DNA of 64,000 nt from Psychrobacter aquaticus CMS 56. GTDB taxonomy: Bacteria > Pseudomonadota > Gammaproteobacteria > Pseudomonadales > Moraxellaceae. The position numbers and the translations under genes were made by a program. Position 1 is the first letter of the stretch. The number at the start of each line of letters is the position of its first letter. Location of the stretch: positions 434,001 to 498,000 of the forward strand of contig NZ_AUSW01000034.1 of assembly GCF_000471625.1 (NCBI RefSeq). Reading direction: 5' to 3'. Below are positions 9,901-19,610 of the stretch, one piece after another. The notes beneath the pieces were generated by a model, which had not been told where the DNA came from, searched no databases, and saw only the letters and a list, made by a program, of their open reading frames with translations.

Positions 9901-11232
9901 ATGGCCAATCAGTTTCAGTTATTTAAGCGCCGCCGTTTTAGCGCCATGTTTTTTACCCAATTTTTGGGCGCCTTTAATGACAATATTTTTAAGCAAGCGC
10001 TCATACTGGTTTTGACTTACACCGCTGCCAGTCAGCTGGGAATGGAAGTTAGTATTTTAAACAATTTAGCCGCGATGTTGTTTATTTTGCCTTACTTTTT
10101 GTTTTCAGCACTCGCAGGCCAAATTGCTGATAAGTTTGAAAAATCAAAGTTAACGCAATTCATCAAAGTACTTGAGCTGGTTATTATGGCAGTGGCCGCC
10201 GTTGGCTTCGTTTTTGAGTGGTATGCACTACTATTTGTCGCATTATTCTTGATGGGTACGCATTCGACTTTTTTTGGCCCAATTAAATACGCTTATTTGC
10301 CGCAAGCGATGAAAGAAGATGAATTGGTAGGCGCCAACGGTCTTTTTCAGATGGGTACTTCTCTAGCCATTCTCGTTGGTATGATTGTCGCGGGCATCTT
10401 AACCCAGCTATCACAATCATTGTATTGGATTAGTGCAACTGTATTGATCGTCGCTATTTTGGGTTATCTAGCAGCACGTTATATCCCTACCATGCCAGCC
10501 ATGCAGCCTGATCTTAAGATTAACTGGAATATCATTACCACCAGTGTGTCTACTGTACGCTACTTATACTCACTACCATTCTTATTCTTTGTCATCCTTG
10601 GTAATAGCTGGTTTTGGTTTTATGGGGCGACGTTTTTGACCCAAGTGCCAGAGTTTAGCAAAGTGATTTTACATGGTGATGAGTCGGTCGTTATTTTTCT
10701 ATTGACCCTATTCTCTGTTGGTGTATCGATTGGTTCATTGCTGTGTAAGTCGTTGACCAAAAACCAAGTGAGTCTGCGCTTATTGCCCTTTGGTATTGCT
10801 GGATTGAGTCTATTTGCTATTGATTTGTATTTTTCATTGTCAGGTCTCAATATTGATGTGAATAATGAAGCACTACTTGGTATCAGTGATTTATTTGGGA
10901 CAAGTGGTAGCTGGCGTGTGTTTGCGGATTTGTTCTTTTTAGGTTTTAGTGGTGGTTTATATATTGTGCCACTGTATGCCTCTATGCAGGCATATGCACC
11001 CAAGAGCCATCGCGCGCGCATTGTTGGTGCCAATAATATCTTTAATGCAATATTTATGGTCACCTCGGCGATTTTTGCGATTGTTATCTTAAATTCGTTA
11101 GGTTTGACATTACCGCAGCTGTTTTTAGTGACTGGTTTGCTCAATATTGCCTTTGGTACTTTTTTATATTTCAAGCTCAATAAACATATTAAACAGGCCG
11201 TTATCCAAACGCATGATGAAGTAAGCTCATAA
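9901..11232 (+). CDS. LplT-like MFS transporter
   Basis: A 443-residue major facilitator protein with about 12 membrane segments. The N-terminal motif FLGAFNDNIFKQAL (residues 21-34) is typical of the LplT branch, the lysophospholipid flippases often fused to or paired with Aas/PlsC acyltransferases. A second recognisable block is THSTFFGPIKYAYLPQ. The start at 9901 was chosen because AGGAA (9891-9895) precedes it and the protein then begins as the family does; a frame open from 9757 would add 48 residues. No acyltransferase gene is adjacent, so the lysophospholipid substrate is an inference from the family only. Confidence 0.78.
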   Translation: MANQFQLFKRRRFSAMFFTQFLGAFNDNIFKQALILVLTYTAASQLGMEVSILNNLAAMLFILPYFLFSALAGQIADKFEKSKLTQFIKVLELVIMAVAAVGFVFEWYALLFVALFLMGTHSTFFGPIKYAYLPQAMKEDELVGANGLFQMGTSLAILVGMIVAGILTQLSQSLYWISATVLIVAILGYLAARYIPTMPAMQPDLKINWNIITTSVSTVRYLYSLPFLFFVILGNSWFWFYGATFLTQVPEFSKVILHGDESVVIFLLTLFSVGVSIGSLLCKSLTKNQVSLRLLPFGIAGLSLFAIDLYFSLSGLNIDVNNEALLGISDLFGTSGSWRVFADLFFLGFSGGLYIVPLYASMQAYAPKSHRARIVGANNIFNAIFMVTSAIFAIVILNSLGLTLPQLFLVTGLLNIAFGTFLYFKLNKHIKQAVIQTHDEVSS

Positions 11233-11604
11233 AATACCGTAAAAAGTGAAACGACAATAACCTTGAACCAGTAAAGTTAATAAACAAGTATTATCAGGAT
11301 ATAGGCATCATTGAACCATCAATAGTGATGCCGATAATTTAGATTGTTTGCTATAGTAATATAGTGAGTTCAGTATAAAAATGATAACGATATAGCAGAA
11401 CTGGAATGCTTATCTTTAAACGATCAGTTTCGCAGCATCTGTCTGCGTAGGCACAGCCAGCCAGAAAAATTTATACTAGTTCAGCATTGGAATACAATGG
11501 TTCTGTTTTATTTAGAATCGACTAAATGCATAACGTAATGACTATATAACCTTATTTTAATAGCTTTATTTTATTGATATAGATAAAGCCATCAGGAGTG
11601 AATC
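11233..11604. other. Intergenic region upstream of coq7, possible dispersed repeat
   Basis: No open frame is credible. The stretch at about 11395-11480 is more GC-rich than its surroundings and contains a small hairpin CGCAG-N7-CTGCG (11431-11447). It has the look of a dispersed genus-specific repeat, but there is no second copy in this window, so this is only a suspicion. The ribosome site CAGGAG for coq7 lies at 11592-11597. Confidence 0.3.
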
Positions 11605-12249
11605 ATGGCCCTGCGTCCCTTATCCAAAATCGACCATTTATTACTTGGGGTCGACAAGGCATTACGAGCTGTCGTGCCACATTCAAACCCCAGCACCCGT
11701 CCATTACCCGTCAGTAGTGACGAGATTCCTGAGCTAACCATCACTGAAGCCAGACATGTCGCAGGATTAATGCGTATCAATCACACTGGTGAGGTATGTG
11801 CACAAGGCCTTTACCACGGTCAAGCATTTGCTGCAAAAGACAGCGGCGTCAAGCAAGCCATGCAACAATCGGCGGCTGAAGAAGTCGATCATTTGGTGTG
11901 GTGCGAGACGCGTTTGACTGAGTTGGGCAGTCACGCCAGTGTCTTTACGCCATTATGGTATGGCATGTCCTTTGGTCTTGGGGCAGTCGCAGGCGCTATT
12001 TCTAATGAATTTAGCTTAGGGTTCGTTGCGGAGACAGAAGCACAAGTCAGTGAGCATCTACAAGATCATATCGAGCAGCTACCCAAACACGATCAGCGTT
12101 CAAAAGAGATATTGGCACAAATGGATATTGAAGAGTTGCATCATCGTGAATTGGCACTTGCAAGTGGCGGTGCTGCCTTGTCACCACCTATCCGTCAGAC
12201 CATGCGCTGGATGGCCAATCGTATGAAAGCCGCGGCTTATCATTTATAA
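11605..12249 (+). CDS. coq7: Demethoxyubiquinone hydroxylase Coq7
   Basis: A 214-residue di-iron monooxygenase that carries out the C6 hydroxylation in ubiquinone synthesis, converting 3-demethoxyubiquinol. The carboxylate-bridged di-iron ligands of the Coq7 family are all present: E63 in NHTGEV, E93 and H96 (EEVDH), E145 (AETEAQ), and E177 and H180 (EELHH). The product fits the Coq7 class rather than the flavin hydroxylase UbiF used by enterics. CAGGAG precedes the ATG. It stands alone between long non-coding stretches, so it is probably monocistronic. Confidence 0.95.
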   Translation: MALRPLSKIDHLLLGVDKALRAVVPHSNPSTRPLPVSSDEIPELTITEARHVAGLMRINHTGEVCAQGLYHGQAFAAKDSGVKQAMQQSAAEEVDHLVWCETRLTELGSHASVFTPLWYGMSFGLGAVAGAISNEFSLGFVAETEAQVSEHLQDHIEQLPKHDQRSKEILAQMDIEELHHRELALASGGAALSPPIRQTMRWMANRMKAAAYHL

Positions 12250-12486
12250 CGGCTGATGTTGTTAGCGCAAGTGCTGTCAATCTTCTCACTGGTCTTTTTA
12301 TTCACTTAACGATATTACTGATATTATTTGGCTGGTTTGAGTTTTACTATTAACAATCCTGCTACTGATAGCGTTAGGTTTAATTTGCTAGGGTATTAAA
12401 AATTTGTACGATTTTGCTTCAAAGATATGATCTCATTGCCCTCCATTTGCTCAATAACGAATACATTCAATAAGGTAACGATTTTT

Positions 12487-13629
12487 ATGAAAGCCGCTAA
12501 CCAATCAACTCTCTCTACCCGCTTGTCTACTAAGTCGCCTAAGCTTGTAACCCTGACAGCACTCGCTACCGCATGTGCGATGCTGCTATCAGCACCTGTC
12601 AATGCAGCTGAGGCGGATACGACCGCCACCTCTGTGCCTAGCGCCATAGATTCTAGTAAACGTGTGATTCGTCTTGCTCGACCTAACACCGCCATTAGCA
12701 GCACCGCTCAACCAAGCACGCAAGTAACGCCGCCAAATTTGCAGCTTGGTGCAGCCACTAGCAATACTCAACAAAACAGTCCTCAGCAAAGCGCTCCTCA
12801 GCAAAGTAATGTTCAACAGAATCCTGCGCCTATGCGCAGTACGCCACCACAAATGACCGCATCTGCTGTAGCCACACCTGAATTAACAGGCACTACCCGT
12901 GTTTATGAACCCGGTCCGCTAACCGCGACTGGTATCGATCTACGCAGTGGCCAGCTTGCCAGTATCCCAACGCCGCAAGTGCAGTTGTCAGACGTGAGCT
13001 TCGTACCAACTGTATTCATCCCACAGCAAACAGGTCTCGGCACTGATAAACTCGACGTGAGCTTACTTGATGACTTCATCAAAGATGTGTCGCCTAACGC
13101 ACGCCATTATCCACCAAACTTTCCTAACCGCTCACAGCGCCATTACACACGTGAAAAAATCAAAGTATTGGCTGAATGGATTGAGCCCTATGCTAAGTCA
13201 CCAAACGCCTCTTACGATGTATTACTTCGTGCCGCCAAGCTTAATGGGATGGGCCGAAATCTAGATTTGGGTTCTGACTATACGGTTCGCGGCGGACAAT
13301 ATGTGGATCGCGCTATCAAACTCCAACCGGACAGTGGTGAAGCTAACTTTTTGTACGGGCTGATGTTATCAGAAGGCGGTGGCTTTAAAGAAGGTCAAAA
13401 ATATCTAGACCGAGCGGTGGCTTTAGGTTACACCGAAGCAGAACAGAGTTTGGCTCAGTCAGATTTGTTAACGGATCGCCGCGATAATGCATTGGAGCGT
13501 CTACGTCGACTCGAACAAAAAGATCCTAACAATGCCGTTATTCGTCAGCAAATCAAACTGGTCGAAGAAGGTAAATTCTACATTTGGGACATACCAGCTC
13601 CTAATATCAACGTCCGACCAAGCGCTTAA
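12487..13629 (+). CDS. Secreted TPR-like protein of unknown function
   Basis: A 380-residue protein beginning MKAANQSTLS. It has a signal peptide whose hydrophobic core LATACAMLLSAPVNAAEA suggests cleavage at VNA-AE near residue 38. Next comes a Gln/Pro/Ser-rich region (about 70-135), then a folded C-terminal half. There the spacing of small and aromatic residues (for example GEANFLYGLMLSEGGGFKEG, then KYLDRAVALGYTEAEQSLAQ) resembles TPR/Sel1 repeats. The start at 12487 follows AAGGT at 12472-12476; a frame from 12427 adds 20 residues before the signal peptide. A periplasmic or cell-envelope scaffold role is possible, but I do not recognise a specific family. Confidence 0.75.
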   Translation: MKAANQSTLSTRLSTKSPKLVTLTALATACAMLLSAPVNAAEADTTATSVPSAIDSSKRVIRLARPNTAISSTAQPSTQVTPPNLQLGAATSNTQQNSPQQSAPQQSNVQQNPAPMRSTPPQMTASAVATPELTGTTRVYEPGPLTATGIDLRSGQLASIPTPQVQLSDVSFVPTVFIPQQTGLGTDKLDVSLLDDFIKDVSPNARHYPPNFPNRSQRHYTREKIKVLAEWIEPYAKSPNASYDVLLRAAKLNGMGRNLDLGSDYTVRGGQYVDRAIKLQPDSGEANFLYGLMLSEGGGFKEGQKYLDRAVALGYTEAEQSLAQSDLLTDRRDNALERLRRLEQKDPNNAVIRQQIKLVEEGKFYIWDIPAPNINVRPSA

Positions 13630-13670
13630 AATTACTGCATTTATTAAGTAGTCTAGACTCAAAATCAAAC

Positions 13671-13722
13671 GCCGCCATTTTATATCGATATTATTTCAAT
13701 ATAAAATGACGGCGCTTTTTTG
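13671..13722 (+). terminator. Terminator after the TPR-like gene
   Basis: GCCGCCATTTTATAT (13671-13685) pairs with ATATAAAATGACGGC (13699-13713) with one mismatch; the downstream TTTTTT run is at 13716-13721. The stem is unusually long and AT-rich in its upper part. Confidence 0.85.
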
Positions 13723-13880
13723 TGTCTGCTAAAAGTGTTGACTGCGAAATCTGATAAACAGAACTTCGTTATTGACCCTTAAATACCATAGTTTAATGTC
13801 AAAAGTTACGCTACACTCATTCTTATCGTGGCTCATTTAATTGACCCTATCATCATGACTACCATTTACTGGATTACCCT

Positions 13881-16355
13881 ATGATTTTCAATAATCCTAT
13901 CAAAAATATGGTGATGCACGCCAATAAAACACCTCTGTCTATTACTTCAGTGGCTTTGGTGGCAATTGCCCTGTTGCTACCTGCGTGTAGTGTAGTCTCA
14001 GTGGATAGGCAAGCGTCAGCGAAGACCATTACAGCTCAGCGTGGCAATATTGTCACTGGCAAAAATCTGAGCAGCGATACGGCATCAGCGTTACTGTCGG
14101 CAGGGCTCAATGAGCAAGCTTGTATGCAGCAATTTGACTTATGTTTGACTCAGCTCACTGATAGTATTCTGTACTCGCATTATCGCCCTACACTGGCGAT
14201 TTTTGCAGAGTTGCATTATGCAAAAGCGCGCCAGCTTGCCGACTCTCAAGACTGTCGCAATGCCCTTTCTCGTCCACCACTTGACCCTTATTATGCCAAT
14301 GCACCGTTGAGTGATGTTGCGACCAAAGCGCAGCAGGAGAGCGCCAGTATTTGTCTAACAGGTTATCAAGAACGCCTGTTCGATGCTATCAAATCCAGTT
14401 ATGCTTATCTGTTTTATGACAGCTTGGCGCATGATTTTGATGGCGCTGATCGCAAAAGCCTATCTCATATGCCCAATCGTATTCCAAGTGATATTGATAT
14501 TCAAACTCAAGACATCTATAACGCTGCCAGCAACGATGTGATTACCCAAATTTATAGATCCACCAACGGCTCAAATCAATTGATGAGTGGCACAAAAGCA
14601 GAGTATTTATCAACGACAGCCACCAAACTTGACAGCAGCAATCAAGCCGCTATTGCCAATCTTTCACCGCTAAAGGGCAAACCGACGGATCAAATCAAAG
14701 TCATGAAGGTACAAGCGGATGATTATGACCTCGGTATTTATTTGCCAAATGAAAACAACTATCTGCAAAATGCACACAAGCAAACATCTGCTCTAGCAGA
14801 CTTAGTATCCACTTATGAGCTGCGTCTCTCTGGGCTTAACTCTATCAGCAAACGTTCAGGTTTGGGCATCAGCTTAGTGGCTTCATTAGATGATCGCTAT
14901 ACCACCACCATTCGCCAATTATTGGTGGCATCATTATCCGGTCGGCTAACCAACGAAAAAAACAGCGAAAGTACAGAAGAGAGTAAACCGAGTTCACGCA
15001 TCTATCCCACTGGGCATTTGCTATTAACTGGATTGATTCAACCAAGTGGCGATAGCGTATTGGATGTACTCAGCAGTCGTAAGCTCGATATCCACTTGTA
15101 TAATCCATATCAAAGTGAAAGTGTCAATATTCTAGGGGATGATTATCCGCTAGCCGCTAACTTCTCCGCAGGTTACGGCTTATGGCTGTCAGAAAACCAG
15201 CTCGATGGCGTCGGTTATTTGAATTTAATCACACGCCAGCCCGATGCAGGACTGCCTAAGCTATTTATGCTTGAACCTTATGATCCCAATAAGCGTGTCA
15301 TCGTTATGTTACATGGATTGGCCTCTAGCCCTGCAACTTGGGTAAATTTAACCAACGATATTCTCAACGATGATAAGTTGCGCGATAACTATCAAGTCTG
15401 GCAGATATTTTATCCAACCAATTTGCCTATTTTAGAAAACCGTTATCAAATTCAACGCTTAATCAATAGCACTTACGAGCAAACCGACCCAACAGGGCAA
15501 AATCGCGCCAGCAAAAACAGTGTGATTATTGGTCATAGTATGGGTGCTATCATCGCTCGTATGATGCTGTCCGATGAGAATTTGGTCGATGACTTAGACC
15601 GGTTAGACGATCAAAACATACTCTCCGGTAGTGAAAAACGTAAAATCAGGGACGCAATTAAAGAATCCTTTACCGATAAAGCGCTCAAAGAACGTTTTGA
15701 ATTAACGGCTTTACCGCAAGTAGATACTGCTGTCTTTTTGTCCGCCCCTTTCCGCGGCACCGACTATGCAGACCGCTGGTTCACTCGGGCACTACGCCGC
15801 ATTGTCTACTTACCAGTCGGTTTGATTAAGACGGTCACTGATAACTTAGCGACGATTGCTACACAAGGCGACTTGTCACAAAACCCATTGGGAGCATTAT
15901 ATTTGCAAAATGGTGCTAGTCAACTCAGCGATAAATCCTCTTTTATACAATTAACCAAAGACATCACCATCAACAATCGCATTACCTATCATTCAATTAT
16001 TGCCAACAACGATGCGGACATCACGAAAGGACTGGCACAAATGCAACCTAGCGGTGTAAAAATCGATTTGTCACAGGCTATAGAAGATGATACTGAGGAC
16101 GAGACTGCTAGTACAAGCAACACCTCCGATACTCCACAGATACCTGCTGCCCCACTGGTCGCTGCGGTGACTGTCGATGACGATATCAGCCAAGCACTCA
16201 CTGAGCGCTTATCAGATGGTATCGTCCCTTATACGAGTGCCCATCTTGACGGCGCTGCCTCTGAGACAGTGATTAATGGTGGTCATAGTATTCAGGCCAA
16301 TCCGCAAACCATTTTAACGTTACGACGAATTTTGCATACGCAATTACAGGAATAA
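13881..16355 (+). CDS. Lipoprotein esterase/lipase, alpha/beta hydrolase fold
   Basis: An 824-residue protein with a type II signal peptide and lipobox LLPAC (lipidated Cys36), so it is probably anchored in the outer membrane. The N-terminal 450 residues match no domain I can name. The C-terminal half is an alpha/beta hydrolase with the oxyanion-hole motif VIVMLHGLASSPATW, nucleophile elbow GHSMG (Ser553) and a C-terminal catalytic His in NGGHSIQ (His802). An acidic Ser/Thr/Asp-rich loop (about residues 735-760) interrupts the hydrolase domain. The architecture resembles PGAP1-like and other large Moraxellaceae lipoprotein hydrolases. The substrate is unknown. The start may instead be Met11 or Met13, which give a shorter n-region. 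Confidence 0.8.
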   Translation: MIFNNPIKNMVMHANKTPLSITSVALVAIALLLPACSVVSVDRQASAKTITAQRGNIVTGKNLSSDTASALLSAGLNEQACMQQFDLCLTQLTDSILYSHYRPTLAIFAELHYAKARQLADSQDCRNALSRPPLDPYYANAPLSDVATKAQQESASICLTGYQERLFDAIKSSYAYLFYDSLAHDFDGADRKSLSHMPNRIPSDIDIQTQDIYNAASNDVITQIYRSTNGSNQLMSGTKAEYLSTTATKLDSSNQAAIANLSPLKGKPTDQIKVMKVQADDYDLGIYLPNENNYLQNAHKQTSALADLVSTYELRLSGLNSISKRSGLGISLVASLDDRYTTTIRQLLVASLSGRLTNEKNSESTEESKPSSRIYPTGHLLLTGLIQPSGDSVLDVLSSRKLDIHLYNPYQSESVNILGDDYPLAANFSAGYGLWLSENQLDGVGYLNLITRQPDAGLPKLFMLEPYDPNKRVIVMLHGLASSPATWVNLTNDILNDDKLRDNYQVWQIFYPTNLPILENRYQIQRLINSTYEQTDPTGQNRASKNSVIIGHSMGAIIARMMLSDENLVDDLDRLDDQNILSGSEKRKIRDAIKESFTDKALKERFELTALPQVDTAVFLSAPFRGTDYADRWFTRALRRIVYLPVGLIKTVTDNLATIATQGDLSQNPLGALYLQNGASQLSDKSSFIQLTKDITINNRITYHSIIANNDADITKGLAQMQPSGVKIDLSQAIEDDTEDETASTSNTSDTPQIPAAPLVAAVTVDDDISQALTERLSDGIVPYTSAHLDGAASETVINGGHSIQANPQTILTLRRILHTQLQE

Positions 16356-16808
16356 GACAAATTTAAATTATTTGTTAAAACAGCATCAAGGTTTGTGCTA
16401 GCTATTTGTAAACCCTATCTTAACAGTCCTATGCTACTTATAAATTAGGTAATATATTGTTCTTCATAGATGTCAATTCAAGATTTTTAGGTACATTTGA
16501 TACTATTTGGGTGACTACTAGGTATGTAACTGCGTGTTTGGGCAGCTTGCGTGTATATCTAGGGAGGCGCATAATAGACCCATAGCAAATGACAGTAATA
16601 TACCAATTTATAAGGATGTAAGTTATTTAACCCAGCTAAACAGTGATGAACTTAGCCGCACTTTATTTTTAATATTGCTCGCGAGTCAACACTGAGCTAC
16701 TGCCCGTAATTAATCGTTGCCACCTTATTATATGGTCACAATTACGGACAGTTACTTGCGTTGTATGGAAGCCAGCGCTATTCAGCTAATAGATAAGGGT
16801 GACTATTT
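16356..16808. other. Long upstream region of the cytochrome bd operon
   Basis: No open frame is supported. The only structure I can point to is an 8-bp inverted repeat CCGTAATT (16704-16711) / AATTACGG (16740-16747), about 60 bases before cydA. No FNR (TTGAT-N4-ATCAA) site is visible. A ribosome site AAGGGTGA precedes the cydA ATG. Confidence 0.4.
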
Positions 16809-18305
16809 ATGTTCGCTACGTTTATGATTGACCAGCTTGATGCGTTAATGCTGGCGCGTATCCAATTCGCTTTTGTTATCTCGTTCCATATTGTCTTTCC
16901 CGCATTTTCTATCGGGCTTGCCAGCTGGCTAGCAGTTCTTGAGTTCCGTTGGTTGAGAACAGGTGATCCTGTTTACGCTGAAGTTTATAAGCACTGGGTG
17001 AGGATATTTGCCGTGGTGTTTGGTTTGGGCGTGGTGTCAGGTGTGGTGATGTCTTACCAGTTCGGTACCAACTGGGCGGTATTCGCAGACAAAGCCGGTA
17101 ACGTCCTAGGCCCTCTACTCGCCTACGAAGTATTGACCGCGTTTTTCTTAGAAGCCTCTTTCTTAGGTATCATGCTATTTGGCTGGGGACGCGTCAGCAA
17201 GCGCATGCATTTCACTGCCACTGTCATTGTCGCCATTGGCACACTGATATCAGCTACTTGGATTTTGTCAGCTAATAGCTTTATGCAAACGCCACAAGGT
17301 TTTATGATAGGCGCTGATGGTTTGCTCTATCCCACCAATTGGCTTGAGATTATATTTAACCCCTCCTTCCCCTACCGTCTCGCACATATGGTGACAGCAG
17401 CCTTCTTGACGACTGCTTTTGTTATCGGTGGTATCGGTGCTTATTATATTCAATCTAAAAAACACACAGAACACCGTCGGCATGGTCGGGTAATGCTAGG
17501 TATGGCAATGATTATGGCCATCTTTATGGCACCAGCACAGGTGTTGATTGGTGATGAGCATGGTCTGAATACTCTTGAACATCAGCCAGCCAAAGTAGCT
17601 GCGATGGAAGGTATTTGGGAGGATGAGCGCGGGGCGGCTTTACGCTTATTTGCGATTCCTGACCAAGAAAATCAGACCAATAAATATGAAGTGAAAATTC
17701 CTTATGTGACTGGTTTGATTCTCACCCATTCATTAGATGGTGAAGTAAAAGGTCTCAAAAACTGGGCGCCTGAAGATCAACCGCCTGTCATTGTTGTTTT
17801 TTGGGCATTCCGTATCATGGTTGCCATTGGTATGCTGATGGTATTGGTCGGTTTATTCAGTCTCTACAAGTATTTCAAGAAACAACAGTTTAACCCCGAA
17901 AGCGTATGGTTTCACCGTGCTTGGATGATGATGACACCTCTTGGTTTTGTTGCAATATTGGCTGGTTGGTTTGTGACCGAAACAGGTCGTCAGCCATGGA
18001 CAGTATATGGCGTGATTCGCACGGCTGAAAGCATGTCACCACTCGCCGCTCAGCAAGTAGCAACGACACTGATTGGCTTCATCATACTGTATATCTTCGT
18101 GTTCGGTGCTGGTAGCTTTTATATTTTGCGCTTAATTGCACAAGGGCCCAAACCTTATGAGAACCCTGCTGATGATAATTTCTATGAACATTCAGTGACA
18201 GAGAGTCAAGGTCGCGCATTAAGCGGCGATAAGAATCCTGCTAAAAATACTGAAGAAGATTTAGATACTCCTGCGGACGATGTTGATGATGGAGGGTTGC
18301 GCTAA
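16809..18305 (+). CDS. cydA: Cytochrome bd-type quinol oxidase subunit I (CIO-like)
   Basis: A 498-residue multi-spanning membrane protein that oxidises quinol and reduces oxygen to water. Expected haem ligands and proton-path residues are seen: His27 (b595), His193 (b558, in RLAHMV), Met337 (in FRIMV), Glu107 and Glu115 (AYEVLTAFFLEASF), and the GRQPW motif at 393-397. The Q-loop is short, and the segment HGLNTLEHQPAKVAAMEG is typical of the CioA/cyanide-insensitive branch rather than E. coli CydA, so cioA would be an equally good name. The Asp/Glu-rich C-terminal tail faces the cytoplasm. Its stop codon overlaps the start of cydB by one base (TAATG), showing translational coupling. Confidence 0.95.
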   Translation: MFATFMIDQLDALMLARIQFAFVISFHIVFPAFSIGLASWLAVLEFRWLRTGDPVYAEVYKHWVRIFAVVFGLGVVSGVVMSYQFGTNWAVFADKAGNVLGPLLAYEVLTAFFLEASFLGIMLFGWGRVSKRMHFTATVIVAIGTLISATWILSANSFMQTPQGFMIGADGLLYPTNWLEIIFNPSFPYRLAHMVTAAFLTTAFVIGGIGAYYIQSKKHTEHRRHGRVMLGMAMIMAIFMAPAQVLIGDEHGLNTLEHQPAKVAAMEGIWEDERGAALRLFAIPDQENQTNKYEVKIPYVTGLILTHSLDGEVKGLKNWAPEDQPPVIVVFWAFRIMVAIGMLMVLVGLFSLYKYFKKQQFNPESVWFHRAWMMMTPLGFVAILAGWFVTETGRQPWTVYGVIRTAESMSPLAAQQVATTLIGFIILYIFVFGAGSFYILRLIAQGPKPYENPADDNFYEHSVTESQGRALSGDKNPAKNTEEDLDTPADDVDDGGLR

Positions 18306-19321
18306 TGTTTAACTACGGTGATGTATTAGACTTACCCTTAATTTGGGGCGGACTTATCGCTCTATCCGTCTTTATCTATGTGTTACTTGATGGGTTTGAT
18401 TTGGGCTGTGGCATTTTGTTCCCGTTTGCAGGCTCCGATAAGAATCGTAGCCGAATCATGAACTCTATTGCGCCATTTTGGGATGGTAATGAGACTTGGT
18501 TGGTATTGGGCGGCGGTGGTTTGTTTGCCGCTTTCCCAGTCGCTTACGGTATTATTATGACAGGTCTTTATTTACCAGTAACTGCCATGCTCTTTGGCCT
18601 TATTATGCGCGGAATGGCGTTTGAGTTCCGCTTTAAAGCTTCGTCACGTCGTCATATTTGGGACACTTGCTTTTTTGTCGGTTCGGTCGTCGCAGCCTTC
18701 TCTCAAGGCATCATGCTTGGGGCGCTCGTACAAGGTCTTGAAGCCAGCAATCGCTTATATACTGGTGGACCTTTTGACTGGTTTACGCCTTTCGCTATCG
18801 TTTGTGGCTTTGCGATGATTATCGGTTATGCTTTACTTGGCTCTACTTGGCTCATCATAAAAACAGAGCACACTTTGCAAGTTTGGGCACGTAAAGTCTC
18901 TGGTTGGATGCTGTCTGCCTTAGTGGTAGCCATGATCGTTGTCACAGGATTTATGTATTTTTCAGATATCAATGCACTCGAAGGATGGTTTAAGTTCCCG
19001 AGTTTATTGTATCTTGCCCCTATGCCTATTATCGTTCTGCTATTGTTCTTTCTAATGCGTAAAGACTTAAAAACGGAGCGCGAATACCGTCCTTTCTTAT
19101 TGACGGTTGTTCTATTTTTGATGGGCTACATCGGCGTATGCTTTGCTATGTTCCCTTATATCGTACCGTATCAAATGACGATTTATGAGGCAGCGGCGGC
19201 TGATACTTCGCTGTCCTTTATGTTAGTTGGCGCCGTTATTATGCTGCCGATTATCTTAAGTTATACTGCTTTTGCCTACTATACTTTCAAAGGTAAATCT
19301 GATCACAATCCTATGTATTGA
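18305..19321 (+). CDS. cydB: Cytochrome bd-type quinol oxidase subunit II (CIO-like)
   Basis: A 338-residue membrane protein, close to the length of P. aeruginosa CioB. It opens with a segment holding the family motif YVLLDGFDLGCGILFPF, followed by the conserved block MNSIAPFWDGNETWLVLGGG. It forms the heterodimer with CydA and stabilises the haem environment. The start overlaps the cydA stop. A third, very small gene follows 95 bases downstream, completing a three-gene operon. Confidence 0.95.
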   Translation: MFNYGDVLDLPLIWGGLIALSVFIYVLLDGFDLGCGILFPFAGSDKNRSRIMNSIAPFWDGNETWLVLGGGGLFAAFPVAYGIIMTGLYLPVTAMLFGLIMRGMAFEFRFKASSRRHIWDTCFFVGSVVAAFSQGIMLGALVQGLEASNRLYTGGPFDWFTPFAIVCGFAMIIGYALLGSTWLIIKTEHTLQVWARKVSGWMLSALVVAMIVVTGFMYFSDINALEGWFKFPSLLYLAPMPIIVLLLFFLMRKDLKTEREYRPFLLTVVLFLMGYIGVCFAMFPYIVPYQMTIYEAAAADTSLSFMLVGAVIMLPIILSYTAFAYYTFKGKSDHNPMY

Positions 19322-19416
19322 TTGCGAACAGTAGTTTATAACGTATCAGCCAAAAACGGTGGCTATCATTATTCATTCATGATGGCCACAACTCATAAGC
19401 CAATCAGGAGATTTTC

Positions 19417-19533
19417 ATGAAAAAGCTTAGTAAAAAACAATCACAATGGGCATGGTTTGCTGGCTTATATCTAGCAGGGTTCTTGGTGGTCTTTACCTTC
19501 GCCCAATTAATCAAGTTAGCAATGGGCGTTTGA
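19417..19533 (+). CDS. Small cytochrome bd accessory protein, DUF2474/CydX-like
   Basis: A 38-residue protein, MKKLSKKQSQWAWFAGLYLA followed by GFLVVFTFAQLIKLAMGV. It has a Lys-rich start and one membrane helix. AGGAG (19406-19410) sits six bases before the ATG, and the gene is followed immediately by a terminator, so it is the last gene of the cyd operon. Size, topology and position match the DUF2474 proteins that accompany CIO-type oxidases, analogous to CydX, the single-helix third subunit of E. coli bd oxidase. The exact family assignment is by inspection only. It is short enough to be missed by ordinary gene finders. Confidence 0.85.
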   Translation: MKKLSKKQSQWAWFAGLYLAGFLVVFTFAQLIKLAMGV

Positions 19534-19552
19534 TGCCAATCGCTAACATCAT

Positions 19553-19588
19553 AAAAAAGCAGCGCTGAGTGATCAACGCTGCTTTTTT
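19553..19588 (+). terminator. Terminator of the cyd operon
   Basis: AAAAAAGCAGCG (19553-19564) pairs perfectly with CGCTGCTTTTTT (19577-19588) around a 12-base loop. Confidence 0.92.
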
Positions 19589-19610
19589 ATTGGTCTGTTT
19601 CTATTTGATA

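Noticed and set aside
10620..11180. 186-residue open frame on the minus strand
   Set aside because: Antisense to the MFS transporter; Lys/Pro/Ser-rich with no recognisable domain.
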